A DNA stretch of 64,000 nt from UBA4312 sp040266995 (GTDB taxonomy: Bacteria; Bacillota_I; Bacilli_A; Erysipelotrichales; Erysipelotrichaceae), in NCBI GenBank assembly GCA_040266995.1, contig JAWRHV010000023.1, positions 62,001 to 126,000 of the forward strand, in the 5' to 3' direction. A program made the position numbers and the translations under genes. Position 1 is the stretch's first letter. Every line of letters begins with the position of its first letter. The notes below the pieces were generated by a model. The model did not search any database. It was not told the DNA's origin and saw only the letters and a list, made by a program, of their open reading frames with translations. Shown piece by piece: positions 7,600 to 16,571 of this stretch.

Positions 7600-8829
7600 T
7601 TAATCCGTCATTCGGTTGACCTTGATAAACAAGAATAAGCCGATGATAAACATCAAGGTCAGGACACCCACGCCCAGATTGACGCTGTTGGTCATTTGCG
7701 AGACGATACCGACCAGTGTCGTTCCCACAAAGCTGGCTCCCTTTCCACAGATGTCCATCAGACCGAAGAATTCTCCGGACATATTGGCCGGAATGATCTT
7801 CGTGAAATAGGAGCGGGACAAGGCCTGAATTCCACCCTGGAACATACCTACCAGAATGGCCAGGATCCAGAACTGGATCTGGGAAGCCAGGAACATCGCA
7901 AAGATCGTAATGCCCAGATACGCCAGGATACAGACGGTAATCAACCGGGCCGAATCAAATTTGGAAGAGAGCCTTCCAAACAGGATGGCAAAGGGAAAAG
8001 CGACAAACTGTGTCACCAGCAATGCCAGCAATAAGCTGGTCGAGCTCAGTCCTAAGGCGGTTCCATAGGCTGTGGCCATATCAATGATCGTGTAAACACC
8101 ATCAATATAGAAGAAGAAGGCCAATAAGAACAAGAAAGCTCTCTTATGCTGCCTTGCGTTTTTCAAAGTATGTCCGATCCGGGCAAAGCTGTCTTTGACA
8201 ACATGCTCCGGTTTTTCCACATAGTGTTTCTGCTGATAGGATCTCAATAAAGGCAATGTTGCCCCCACCCACCATATAGCGATGATCACAAAAGAAATCA
8301 TCATAGCGGTTTCCATGCTCAACCCAAACTTGGAAGAATTCAGCACGATGATCAGGCAGAGAATAAACGGAACACAACTGCCGATATAGCCCCACGCATA
8401 GCCTTGTGTCGATACGTAATCCATTCGCTCTTCGCTCGTGATGTCCGGCAGCATGGAGTCATAGAAAATCAGACTCATCTGATAGCCAATCTTGGCAATG
8501 ATAAAGATAACCAGGAATACAACCCATTCCTTGGCAAATCCCATCAGAATACAGCCAATGGCTCCGACCGCCAGAGCTGCCATAAATATCTTTTTCTTAA
8601 ATCCTTTTGTATCCGATAAGGTACCCATAATCGGTCCGGCAACAGCTACAACGATCGTACATATGGAAGCCGCATATCCCCAGTAGGCCAGATAGTCGAC
8701 ACTGGACAAGCCTTCATTGGATGCCAAATAGTTAAAATAAATCGGCAATATTGTCGTACACAACAAAGTAAATGCTGAGTTTCCCACATCATAAAGCACG
8801 AAACTCCGTTCCTGTTTGGTTAATTTCAT
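7600..8829 (-). CDS. MFS transporter, UMF1/Atg22-like family
   Basis: A 409-residue, about 12-segment membrane protein. The N-terminal signature FVLYDVGNSAFTLLCTT and the loop MGTLSDTKGFKKKI are typical of the UMF1 (Atg22-like) branch of the major facilitator superfamily. The substrate is not known from sequence; eukaryotic relatives export amino acids from the vacuole. It is a single gene with its own terminator, divergent from kptA. Confidence 0.8.
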   Translation of the reverse strand: MKLTKQERSFVLYDVGNSAFTLLCTTILPIYFNYLASNEGLSSVDYLAYWGYAASICTIVVAVAGPIMGTLSDTKGFKKKIFMAALAVGAIGCILMGFAKEWVVFLVIFIIAKIGYQMSLIFYDSMLPDITSEERMDYVSTQGYAWGYIGSCVPFILCLIIVLNSSKFGLSMETAMMISFVIIAIWWVGATLPLLRSYQQKHYVEKPEHVVKDSFARIGHTLKNARQHKRAFLFLLAFFFYIDGVYTIIDMATAYGTALGLSSTSLLLALLVTQFVAFPFAILFGRLSSKFDSARLITVCILAYLGITIFAMFLASQIQFWILAILVGMFQGGIQALSRSYFTKIIPANMSGEFFGLMDICGKGASFVGTTLVGIVSQMTNSVNLGVGVLTLMFIIGLFLFIKVNRMTD

Positions 8830-8911
8830 GATTCTTTCTCTCCCTGATTTCTCTTTAGAATTGTATAATTTCTAAATTTCAGTTTCAACCATAAAATGGA
8901 AGGCTTCCCCA

Positions 8912-8920
8912 TGGTATACT
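8912..8920 (+). promoter_or_regulatory. Extended -10 of kptA, six bases before the ATG
   Basis: TGG then TATACT (8915-8920) is an extended -10 element. Transcription would start at the A of the ATG at 8927. No SD sequence is present, so the mRNA is probably leaderless. Confidence 0.6.
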
Positions 8921-8926
8921 GATTTC

Positions 8927-9472
8927 ATGAAAATCAATTATATCCGTCTCAGTAAAAAAATCGCATATATACTCCGTCATCATCCCCAGGCCATCGGAAT
9001 CACACTGGACGCATACGGTTTTGCGGATGAAGACGAATTATTAAAAGGATTGAACCAAAAGTATTCCTTTGGAAGAAACATCACACACGAAGACATTGTT
9101 TATCTGATCGAACACTCCGAAAAGAAACGTTTTGAGATCCAGAATCACAAAATTCGTGCATTATATGGTCATTCTTTGCCTGCTAAAGTGATAAAGGACG
9201 TTAGGAGACCACCGGTCCTTCTCTACCATGGAACTTCGCCGGATGTACTCCAATCCATCCATGAAAAAGGATTGCTGCCGATGAACCGACAATATGTCCA
9301 TTTATCCGAAGACAGAAAAACAGCCGAACAAGTCGGCCGACGCCATAGTCAGAAACCCGTGATCCTTGTCATTGAAGCACAGAAAGCATACCGGAACGGC
9401 ATATCCTTTTTTTATGGAAACGATACCACATGGCTTAGCCAGCCCATTCCACCTGTCTACATCCATCAATAA
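8927..9472 (+). CDS. kptA: RNA 2'-phosphotransferase (Tpt1/KptA)
   Basis: A 181-residue Tpt1/KptA protein. The N-terminal winged-helix half contains SKKIAYILRHHPQ. The C-terminal ADP-ribosyltransferase-like half contains LYHGTS, YVHLSED and TAEQVGRRH. The family moves an RNA 2'-phosphate onto NAD, giving ADP-ribose 1'',2''-cyclic phosphate. In yeast this finishes tRNA splicing; the bacterial substrate is unsettled. It stands alone between a transporter and a fructanase and appears to be translated from a leaderless mRNA. Confidence 0.9.
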   Translation: MKINYIRLSKKIAYILRHHPQAIGITLDAYGFADEDELLKGLNQKYSFGRNITHEDIVYLIEHSEKKRFEIQNHKIRALYGHSLPAKVIKDVRRPPVLLYHGTSPDVLQSIHEKGLLPMNRQYVHLSEDRKTAEQVGRRHSQKPVILVIEAQKAYRNGISFFYGNDTTWLSQPIPPVYIHQ

Positions 9473-9503
9473 AACCCTCCCTGCCACGAAGGCAAAGAGG
9501 GTT
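9473..9503 (-). terminator. Terminator of the GH32 gene
   Basis: AACCCTC and GAGGGTT form the outer stem and CTGCC/GGCA an inner part. The T-run (TTTTATT) is on the minus strand, so it serves the GH32 gene. Confidence 0.75.
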
Positions 9504-9511
9504 GATATCTG

Positions 9512-12500
9512 TTATTTCCTGTGTTTTCCAACAAAGAAGAATCCCAGCAGCGATGTAAAGAAAGCCCCCAGATGGATGCCGGCCATGGAACCGGCACCGG
9601 TGTTGACCCCGGCATTTTGCCTAGGTTGGAGCGGTTTTGTTTCTTTTTCATCCATGATTGATCCTTCCGGCTTTTCAGCAATCGTCTCTATCAGCTCGGA
9701 TGGATTGGTTGGATCTTCGATAGCAGAATCTTCTTGTTTTTCTATAAACACCGTCCGTTTCAAAGAATACACTTCAATATCGGCAATCACCGGATCGCCT
9801 AACGCATAGACACTGGCATACAGGCTGCCCGGATCCGGGAAGATCTGGTTGGCCCCGGCTGCCGTATAGTCTCCGGTAAATACTTCTACGCTGGCACGGT
9901 CGACGAAAATACGAAGCGTCAAAGAGCCATCCGCGTTGCGAGTGACCGCTTGACTATCCATCTCGGCAAAGCGGTCGGAAAGGATGACACCGGAGCGCGA
10001 ACGATCGATATAGAGCCGGCCCGTTGCCATATCATAATAAATCAATGTTTCCTGTTCCTGGTTAGCAGCCCGAAGCTTTCTTCGGCCTCCCCCGGTGTTT
10101 TCCACTGCGCTCTGGGCGCTTTTTCGAAGTTTAAAGCCAAACTGCGTGGTACCTTCTCCCGGATAGAACGTAGCGATGATTTCATAGGTATCGCTCTTTA
10201 CGTCATCGAGCAGATTGTTGGTTTCCGTGACCTCTGTGTTCTGCAGATCGACCAGTTTCTTATCACGGATGGTTTCCAGTTGTTCCACCGGCGTTTGTGT
10301 AAGTAACCAGTTACCGTTTCCATCTTCGATCAATCCCACCTTTAACGGCAGATTAAAGGTGCCGTTGAAGGACTGCCCCAGCGTATCTGCCACCAGATTA
10401 CAATAATCATCCCAGGTGTTCATCCAGTTGATTTCGATAATATCCGGTAATGTCGGCTGTTGCGGTGTGCCGAAGTCATGCACATAGAAGGTCATGGCCG
10501 CATAAGAATCCTTTCCGAAATTCATAATACCATCATAATTTTCATAATATGTATCCGGTATAAATTTCCACGATCCGTTATCCTTGGTAAAGTCACCTAC
10601 CTTATAGGTACGTCCACCTCTTGACAAGACCCACTTGATCCCTTTGTCCGTCTGGATCGGATATAGATCCGGACATTCTGTATGCAAGGAAGGATACGCC
10701 GTCTCCAGTTTCCAGTTTCGCAGATCCGGACTGGAGTAAATGCGTAATGGTCCCCCGGCAATGACCATAAACCATTGGTCATCCCAACGGAATACTTTTG
10801 GATCCCGGAAAGCACTGTCCATTAACGGATCATAGTACCAGTCGGCCGCAATTTCTTCCACTTTGTTCCATGTCCTGCCTTCATCTGTGCTGTAAGCCAG
10901 TTTGATCCGCTGCCCGTTGCCATCGCACGTGATCAACGCAACCAAACCACCTTGTCCTTTTTCAAATAAACCCGATGTGTTCTTATCATCTACGACAATA
11001 CATCCTGAGAACATCGTTCCATTGGCATCCGGATAGAAAGCAATCGGCTGATCGGTCCAATGGATCAAATCTGTGCTTGTCGCATGTGCCCAATGCATCG
11101 GTCCCCACCGGGTGTCATCATAGAATTGATAGAAGAAGTGATACGTTCCGTTATAATATACCAAACCGTTAGGATCATTGGCCCATCCCTCTTTTACAGA
11201 GTAATGATACTGATCTCGATATTGTTCATTTCCATAAACGGCATCCGGTTGAAACTTATGTACATTGATCCGATACGATGCACTTACCTGCTGTCCTGTA
11301 TCGGATACCAACGTGCTGACGATCCGGAACCAGTTGATTCCTGTCTGCACCGGAATTGCCTGTATATTCGCGACTGGTTGACCGTCACTGTCATAGACTG
11401 TGATTTGGGCATCCGGATTCCATGTCTGTGCATGGATGGAAATCGTTTCCACATCATTATTGACATACTGGATCCGGATTGGTTCCTGCGGATCCCATTG
11501 GAAAGCCGGTTGCACCGTCCCTTCATTCGCAGTTATGGAAACGTCCGTAACGACCGGATTAAAGAGTTCATCGATTGTCTGATAATACGTATTCTGAAAG
11601 GAGACATCTCCGTTCCAGTTCAACAATCCGAACAACCCGGCATCGATATAAGTCGGCTGCCCGCGATCATCTCTTTGTAAAGTGTAGTCACCCAGACTGG
11701 CGACCAGCACATCGTCTATGTAATACTGGATCCAGCTTCCGATTGCGACAACCTTCAAGGTATAGGTATCCTTGGCCGCCACCTCTTTTTCATCGATCAG
11801 CTGCAACGCATCATTCTCAAACCAGCGCCATAGCTTTGCCCGATGGCTGCCTCCGTCAATATTGATCGCATACGCTTCCTTTCCGGACGGATCGTTGTTG
11901 CTTCGAAACAGCAGACCGGCTGCCCCTTGCGAAGAATGAAAGGTGATATCTGTACTATATACAAAATCCTGCCCCTGTATACCGGAATATACAAATGTAT
12001 CTCCGACATCGCGTGCATCGCTATGAAGGCCGGTATCGTCGATGACCCAGCTGCCGCCAACATACTTCGTATCCTTCAAATTCGTTTGATATTCCGGACC
12101 TAACGGAAGATCCTGGCCGGATGGCCCGATCACCTGGCTATGATCCATGCGGTCGATAAAGCGAATATTGTAGAAGGTAGCTTCGGATACAAACGACAAC
12201 AATCCGACATAGCCTCCTTGCCAGTTACCGATGACCGTCGACATCGTATACAAAGGCGCGCCGCTGTTTCCAAACGAATACACCAAGGTCCCATCCGCTG
12301 AAACATCCAGCTTCAGATGAAGCGGTTGATTCAGATCGATATCACGGATGCTTCCCTCTGTTGTGATGATATCATGGCCGGCACCAAATACCCGGAAAAG
12401 ATCCGGTCGGTCCATGCGTGAATAATCGACATTGGCCGCATACCAATACGTACCTGGATGTGTTTTGGAGGAAGTTCCGAACACCAGACCAGCACTGTTG

Positions 12501-12892
12501 TTTCCATTATTATTTGTTGGTTCAAAACGTAGATCTGCCTCCAGGACAAAATCGTTTGTCTTCTCTTCGAGGCCATTGTACATCGCAAAATGATCACCAC
12601 CGCTGTTTCCGATCGTGACACTTTTTTCTTCTTCATCGACACTGAATTCAGCAATTCCTATATTATTAAAATCTGTTGTATTTTCCACTTCCGTCTGACG
12701 ATCGGATTCCACTAAATCATTACTTTCAATGGGTGCAGAATTCTCTGTGACCGGTTGGTCTGTTACCTCAGAAGGCACATCCGTCACAGGTGCCTCATCC
12801 AATTCTTCCGCGTGGATGATGTTGGGAATAACCATCAACGCAAAAGCTGAGCCTAACGCGGAGGCTGAGGCCCATTTTTTCATGTCTTTCAT
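9512..12892 (-). CDS. Large secreted, surface-anchored GH32 fructan hydrolase
   Basis: An 1126-residue protein. Residues 1-30 form a signal peptide. Acidic linker sequence follows, then two LamG/concanavalin-like regions (about 60-250 and 270-440). A GH32 five-bladed propeller spans about residues 555-890, with the nucleophile motif WANDPNG (about 569-575), FRDPK (about 694) and the acid/base motif ECPDL (about 737). The GH32 beta-sandwich (ASVEVFTGDY) follows. The C-terminus has a VNTG motif, a hydrophobic segment and KHRK, a sortase-like anchor without classic LPXTG. It should release fructose from levan or inulin outside the cell. The ATG at 12883 has better SD spacing and is an alternative start. 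Confidence 0.9.
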   Translation of the reverse strand: MKDMKKWASASALGSAFALMVIPNIIHAEELDEAPVTDVPSEVTDQPVTENSAPIESNDLVESDRQTEVENTTDFNNIGIAEFSVDEEEKSVTIGNSGGDHFAMYNGLEEKTNDFVLEADLRFEPTNNNGNNSAGLVFGTSSKTHPGTYWYAANVDYSRMDRPDLFRVFGAGHDIITTEGSIRDIDLNQPLHLKLDVSADGTLVYSFGNSGAPLYTMSTVIGNWQGGYVGLLSFVSEATFYNIRFIDRMDHSQVIGPSGQDLPLGPEYQTNLKDTKYVGGSWVIDDTGLHSDARDVGDTFVYSGIQGQDFVYSTDITFHSSQGAAGLLFRSNNDPSGKEAYAINIDGGSHRAKLWRWFENDALQLIDEKEVAAKDTYTLKVVAIGSWIQYYIDDVLVASLGDYTLQRDDRGQPTYIDAGLFGLLNWNGDVSFQNTYYQTIDELFNPVVTDVSITANEGTVQPAFQWDPQEPIRIQYVNNDVETISIHAQTWNPDAQITVYDSDGQPVANIQAIPVQTGINWFRIVSTLVSDTGQQVSASYRINVHKFQPDAVYGNEQYRDQYHYSVKEGWANDPNGLVYYNGTYHFFYQFYDDTRWGPMHWAHATSTDLIHWTDQPIAFYPDANGTMFSGCIVVDDKNTSGLFEKGQGGLVALITCDGNGQRIKLAYSTDEGRTWNKVEEIAADWYYDPLMDSAFRDPKVFRWDDQWFMVIAGGPLRIYSSPDLRNWKLETAYPSLHTECPDLYPIQTDKGIKWVLSRGGRTYKVGDFTKDNGSWKFIPDTYYENYDGIMNFGKDSYAAMTFYVHDFGTPQQPTLPDIIEINWMNTWDDYCNLVADTLGQSFNGTFNLPLKVGLIEDGNGNWLLTQTPVEQLETIRDKKLVDLQNTEVTETNNLLDDVKSDTYEIIATFYPGEGTTQFGFKLRKSAQSAVENTGGGRRKLRAANQEQETLIYYDMATGRLYIDRSRSGVILSDRFAEMDSQAVTRNADGSLTLRIFVDRASVEVFTGDYTAAGANQIFPDPGSLYASVYALGDPVIADIEVYSLKRTVFIEKQEDSAIEDPTNPSELIETIAEKPEGSIMDEKETKPLQPRQNAGVNTGAGSMAGIHLGAFFTSLLGFFFVGKHRK

Positions 12893-13070
12893 TTCCTTTC
12901 CTTCCCGTTTCTTGAAAAAATATCCCTAGTTTATTATCAATAGAAAGTATATATGGCCATATTTACTTTCAATATACATTTTTCAACGACCTGTTCATAC
13001 CCAAAAAGCATATTCCAATACCCAAATCCAACATACAGCTTCTGTCTTTCTTCTTTTTTTGACCATGAAA

Positions 13071-13101
13071 AAACCGGCTTCCCTGCCAGGAAGTCCGGTT
13101 T
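13071..13101 (-). terminator. Terminator downstream of the FxLYD-type secreted protein gene
   Basis: Minus strand AAACCGGACTTCC pairs with GGGAAGCCGGTTT and is followed by TTT. It lies about 35 bases after the stop codon at 13135. Confidence 0.8.
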
Positions 13102-13134
13102 GTTCTCTGCGTATTTTCTTTGTTGATCCATCAA

Positions 13135-14406
13135 TTAATCAAACTGATATTGGGAAGGATATGCGTAGATGTCGTAATGATCTACATCCTTTGCGGTAAT
13201 GTCTCCCGGAATGGATAGAGAATTCATAGAGAATCCAATCTTATCTCCGGCTTTTAATGGATCGGACAGAATTGTATAACAGCTGGCAATCATCTGTCCT
13301 TTCTTGTTGTACATAAGGATAACAACGTTGGTAAAATCACTGTCCTTGTCGGAATCGTTTTCCACACGACCGGTGACAGAGATTCCTCCATACGACTTAT
13401 CTTTGACCTTTACATCCGAAGTTTTAAAGCGGATACAATCCACCGTAGCCTTCTTTACATTCACATGCGGTACAACGGTCAAATCTTCCACTTCATCGGT
13501 ATCAAGGATCGTCTCTTCGTAATAGTAGGCCGTTTCTCCTGGCTTAACGATTTGCGGATAGGCATTTACATAGGTCACACTGTCTACAAGTTCGCCATCT
13601 TTGTTTTCCAGATCCATGGTTGCGTCTTCTAAATACAGATTGCCTTCGCCTGTATTTTCAATTGGCACAACGATCTGTACCCAGATCGAATCAATGCTGT
13701 CCTGCCAGGATGCCACAGTCGCCTTGCCAACTTCCCATTTCGCCTTTCCGGATTTATCAGAGCTCTTCTTTGACTCTTTTTTGGAATCATCTTTGTTCGT
13801 TTTTGTATCCTTAGCATCTGCCGTATCGCTCAAGCTTTCCGAACTCTTACAGATTTTTTCGAAGTCTCCGTCATATTCATACACGGCATTGTCACTTTCT
13901 CCTAAGCAGAAACATACGATCTGCTTGGTATCGGCATTGTAAACGAAGATGACTTCGAATGTAACAGACATATCTTCGATTTCACCGGTTGCCAGGATTC
14001 CATAGGCTTCATAACCGGCAATCGTCAGATCGATTTCATCCTGCACGGACACATCCGCGCCCATACCGGAAATAAAATCGTCCTTGATCTGCTCTTTATA
14101 TTTCCCGAAATCTTTCTGGATGGATGACGGTGCCTTTTCCTCCGCCAACATCAACATCACAACCGATTCACCTGTTTCTGCATAGTAGTATAAAGTGTCA
14201 TCGGAAGAGTTATCCCCCTTTTCAAAATAAGTCGGAATCTGGATGGCCATACCACCAAACGTAATAACTTCATTTGTGTTTTCATCAAAACCGTTTTTAT
14301 CCTCTCGGGCATAAACAACCGATGAACCGATCATCGGAACAGCGCCGGACAGATTAAAACTCAAGACAGTAAAAACAGCTAAGATAGCCGCAAATAGTTT
14401 TTTCAT
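13135..14406 (-). CDS. Secreted protein with Ser/Lys/Asp-rich linker and FxLYD-like C-terminus
   Basis: A 423-residue protein with an N-terminal signal peptide (MKKLFAAILAVFTVLSF) and no lipobox. Residues about 40-200 form an alpha/beta domain. A low-complexity linker rich in Lys, Asp and Ser follows at about 205-232. The C-terminal half looks like two beta-sandwich modules, the second with GGISVTGRVENDSDKD, a pattern like FxLYD domains. Function unknown; probably extracytoplasmic. Single gene with its own terminator. Confidence 0.6.
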   Translation of the reverse strand: MKKLFAAILAVFTVLSFNLSGAVPMIGSSVVYAREDKNGFDENTNEVITFGGMAIQIPTYFEKGDNSSDDTLYYYAETGESVVMLMLAEEKAPSSIQKDFGKYKEQIKDDFISGMGADVSVQDEIDLTIAGYEAYGILATGEIEDMSVTFEVIFVYNADTKQIVCFCLGESDNAVYEYDGDFEKICKSSESLSDTADAKDTKTNKDDSKKESKKSSDKSGKAKWEVGKATVASWQDSIDSIWVQIVVPIENTGEGNLYLEDATMDLENKDGELVDSVTYVNAYPQIVKPGETAYYYEETILDTDEVEDLTVVPHVNVKKATVDCIRFKTSDVKVKDKSYGGISVTGRVENDSDKDSDFTNVVILMYNKKGQMIASCYTILSDPLKAGDKIGFSMNSLSIPGDITAKDVDHYDIYAYPSQYQFD

Positions 14407-14739
14407 AATACAGACACCTCTCTCTTTATTTTGGTATATGATTGTCTATATTTTACCTTGTTTTAACAAAACTTTGTACTTTTATTCAAAAAAAAGATGC
14501 ATAAAAAGCATTTTGTGTTGTTTTCCAGTCTTCTTTTACAAATTATCACTTTCTTCAGTCCAAACATTCTACTTTTTTTCATACACACGCCAATGGATCG
14601 CCCCTACAAATCCATGTGGATCCGGTTATCCTCCCTTTAAAAAACACCAATGTGTGAATAGATCTGAGAAATAAGCTCTTTCTATTTTTTGTTGATTCTA
14701 AATATTAAGAACAGGAATTTGTCGAATCGGTTTCCTGTC
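14407..14739. other. Intergenic stretch without a recognised gene
   Basis: About 330 bases between the divergent secreted-protein gene and yigZ. Apart from the SD of the former (near 14410) and the yigZ promoter just beyond the right end, I see only AT-rich sequence and short imperfect hairpins. Confidence 0.5.
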
Positions 14740-14768
14740 TTGAAATCCATTTCAAAATCCGATACGAT
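14740..14768 (+). promoter_or_regulatory. Near-consensus promoter placing +1 at the yigZ start codon
   Basis: TTGAAA (14740-14745), a 17-base spacer, TACGAT (14763-14768), then exactly six bases to the ATG at 14775. No SD is present, which indicates a leaderless transcript. Confidence 0.7.
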
Positions 14769-14774
14769 TGAGAC

Positions 14775-15383
14775 ATGCCAAGGATCCAACAAGACTGTAC
14801 CCATTCCCTGGAGATCAAAAAGAGCCGTTTCATCACGTATTTGCATCGCACCAGTGAAGAACAGGAAGCCAGGGAATTTATCAAAAAGATAAAAAAAGAG
14901 CATCCGACAGCGCGTCATTATTGCACGGCGATGATCATCGGTCATATCGTACGTTCCAACGATGACGGCGAACCCTCCGGAACTGCCGGCCATCCTATGC
15001 TGGATGTGCTGATGCACGAAAACATGGAGGATATCCTCGTTGTGGTCGTTCGCTATTTCGGCGGGATCAAATTAGGAACCGGTGGTTTGGTGCGCGCTTA
15101 TAGCAGCAGTGTACAGGAAGCCTTGCGTCATGCGATATTAACCCAGACAACGACAGTTCAGGTCTACGAAATAACGTTTCCTTATGATCTGATCGGCAAG
15201 CTGGATGCCTTTTTCCGTATGCAGAATATAGAAATCATCGATAAAGACTATGGAGAATTCGTGACTTATCAGTATGCGGTGCCTTCTGACATCACCGATG
15301 CCATCCAGGAAGTGTCCAACGGAACGATCTATCCAAAACGTCTTCAAGATAAACGCATTGAACTACCCATAGAAAGGACATAA
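14775..15383 (+). CDS. yigZ: YigZ/IMPACT family protein
   Basis: A 202-residue protein. The N-terminal UPF0029 domain contains the family signature DDGEPSGTAGHPM and YFGGIKLGTGGLVRAYS. A C-terminal DUF1949 ferredoxin-like domain follows (about 135-195). Eukaryotic IMPACT modulates GCN2 signalling; the bacterial role is not established. It heads a run of four plus-strand genes (yigZ, a small membrane protein, a GNAT-like protein and a ComB-like phosphatase) with tight spacing. Confidence 0.88.
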   Translation: MPRIQQDCTHSLEIKKSRFITYLHRTSEEQEAREFIKKIKKEHPTARHYCTAMIIGHIVRSNDDGEPSGTAGHPMLDVLMHENMEDILVVVVRYFGGIKLGTGGLVRAYSSSVQEALRHAILTQTTTVQVYEITFPYDLIGKLDAFFRMQNIEIIDKDYGEFVTYQYAVPSDITDAIQEVSNGTIYPKRLQDKRIELPIERT

Positions 15384-15385
15384 GC

Positions 15386-15649
15386 ATGGATTTATTTATT
15401 CTCATTCTCCTGTTCTTTATAATAGGAGCCCTATTAATCTACTTACTACCTGTTCTGGCACCGGTTTTTGCGATCCTGTATATAATCATGGTGATCCGCC
15501 GGTATCTGTTCAGGAGCCACAATACCAGCGAGAGCTCGGAAGCAACGTATCAGCAGACTTATTATGATCCGCTGCATTCCCCTTCCAACGATCCGAATGT
15601 GATCGATGCAGAATATACCGAAGAATACGAAGAGGATGAAGTACAATGA
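15386..15649 (+). CDS. Small membrane protein
   Basis: An 87-residue protein with two closely spaced hydrophobic segments (about 3-20 and 22-40), a basic stop (RRYLFR), then a hydrophilic tail rich in Ser, Tyr, Asp and Glu. It starts two bases after the yigZ stop and overlaps the next gene by four bases, so it is a real operon member. Function unknown. Confidence 0.65.
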   Translation: MDLFILILLFFIIGALLIYLLPVLAPVFAILYIIMVIRRYLFRSHNTSESSEATYQQTYYDPLHSPSNDPNVIDAEYTEEYEEDEVQ

Positions 15650-16554
15650 TCGTATCCAGCAGCCACCCATATAGAAAAGAAATTGCTTATTTATTATCGC
15701 AGTCCATGATCCAGATGAGCGCAGCCCAGATCCAGGCATGGATGAAGACGATATATGATCCTGACAACATGTTTTGTATGATCCAGGATAACCGGGTTGC
15801 GGCCTGTATCCAGGTACGGCACAGCGTACTAGTCTATCAGGGCAAGAAAGCAGCTGCCTGTCAGATTCTTCTGGCCGCCGTTCATCCGGACTATCGGCGC
15901 AGAAAGTATTTTTCACAGCTGTTGGATGTTGTTCTGGAACAGGCCCAGTACAATGAGCTGTTTACCATCTGCTGCACGGACTTTCCGAAGCTGTTTACCA
16001 ACCGTGGTTTTCAGCCTGTCAGCCACACCCGGACATGCTGGACCTCCCTGGAAGGCTTCTCGAAAGGAGAGCCGGACAATGTCGTTCCTTATACAGAAGC
16101 CATTGATCTGTACCCGTTCTACGCAAAGTTCATGAGCTACTTCGATGGCAGTATTCTCTATGACCGGGAAACGTTACAGCGTATTCTTTCCTACTATACG
16201 TTGAACAATCACAAGATCGTCGTTTTGATGGACCGACAGGATAAAGTACGAGGCTATGCCATTTACCGGCATGCGGAATCCACGATCCACATTGAAATTC
16301 TTATGTATCTGAATTCCAACGCCTTGTATGACCTGCTTCATTATTTGTCCAAGCGGACCCGCTCCGTCTCGTTTGTGATTACCGACCAGGAACGCCTGGA
16401 ACATATCGTCAATGTAGATTATCCGAGAGAAAAAAGCACCATTCTGGCAAGAATCAATGATCCGAAGCTGTTTACCCGCTGGGTCAACAAGAAGACCAAC
16501 AACGCGCAGATGGCGTATGAACGCTTGAAAAGGCCGGATTGGAATCATTTATAG
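15646..16554 (+). CDS. GNAT-family acetyltransferase-like protein
   Basis: A 302-residue protein whose first half has the N-acetyltransferase fold. The acetyl-CoA motif region reads AAVHPDYRRRKYFSQLLDVVLEQA (abbreviated), similar to motif A of GNAT enzymes. The C-terminal half (about 150-300) resembles the second domain of two-domain Eis-like acetyltransferases, but similarity is weak. Acceptor unknown. The start overlaps the preceding stop by four bases. Confidence 0.7.
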   Translation: MIVSSSHPYRKEIAYLLSQSMIQMSAAQIQAWMKTIYDPDNMFCMIQDNRVAACIQVRHSVLVYQGKKAAACQILLAAVHPDYRRRKYFSQLLDVVLEQAQYNELFTICCTDFPKLFTNRGFQPVSHTRTCWTSLEGFSKGEPDNVVPYTEAIDLYPFYAKFMSYFDGSILYDRETLQRILSYYTLNNHKIVVLMDRQDKVRGYAIYRHAESTIHIEILMYLNSNALYDLLHYLSKRTRSVSFVITDQERLEHIVNVDYPREKSTILARINDPKLFTRWVNKKTNNAQMAYERLKRPDWNHL

Positions 16555-16571
16555 ATAAAGGGATGTGATTT

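Noticed and set aside
11060..11680. A long plus-strand open frame inside the GH32 gene
   Set aside because: It is antisense to a strongly conserved enzyme domain, has no SD and no recognisable product. The same reasoning applies to long antisense frames inside ddh (3568-4248) and the GTPase fusion (24586-25206).
12937..13134. A 65-codon minus-strand reading frame between the GH32 gene and the FxLYD-type gene
   Set aside because: It contains the strong terminator hairpin at 13071-13101, has no SD and its product has no recognisable features.
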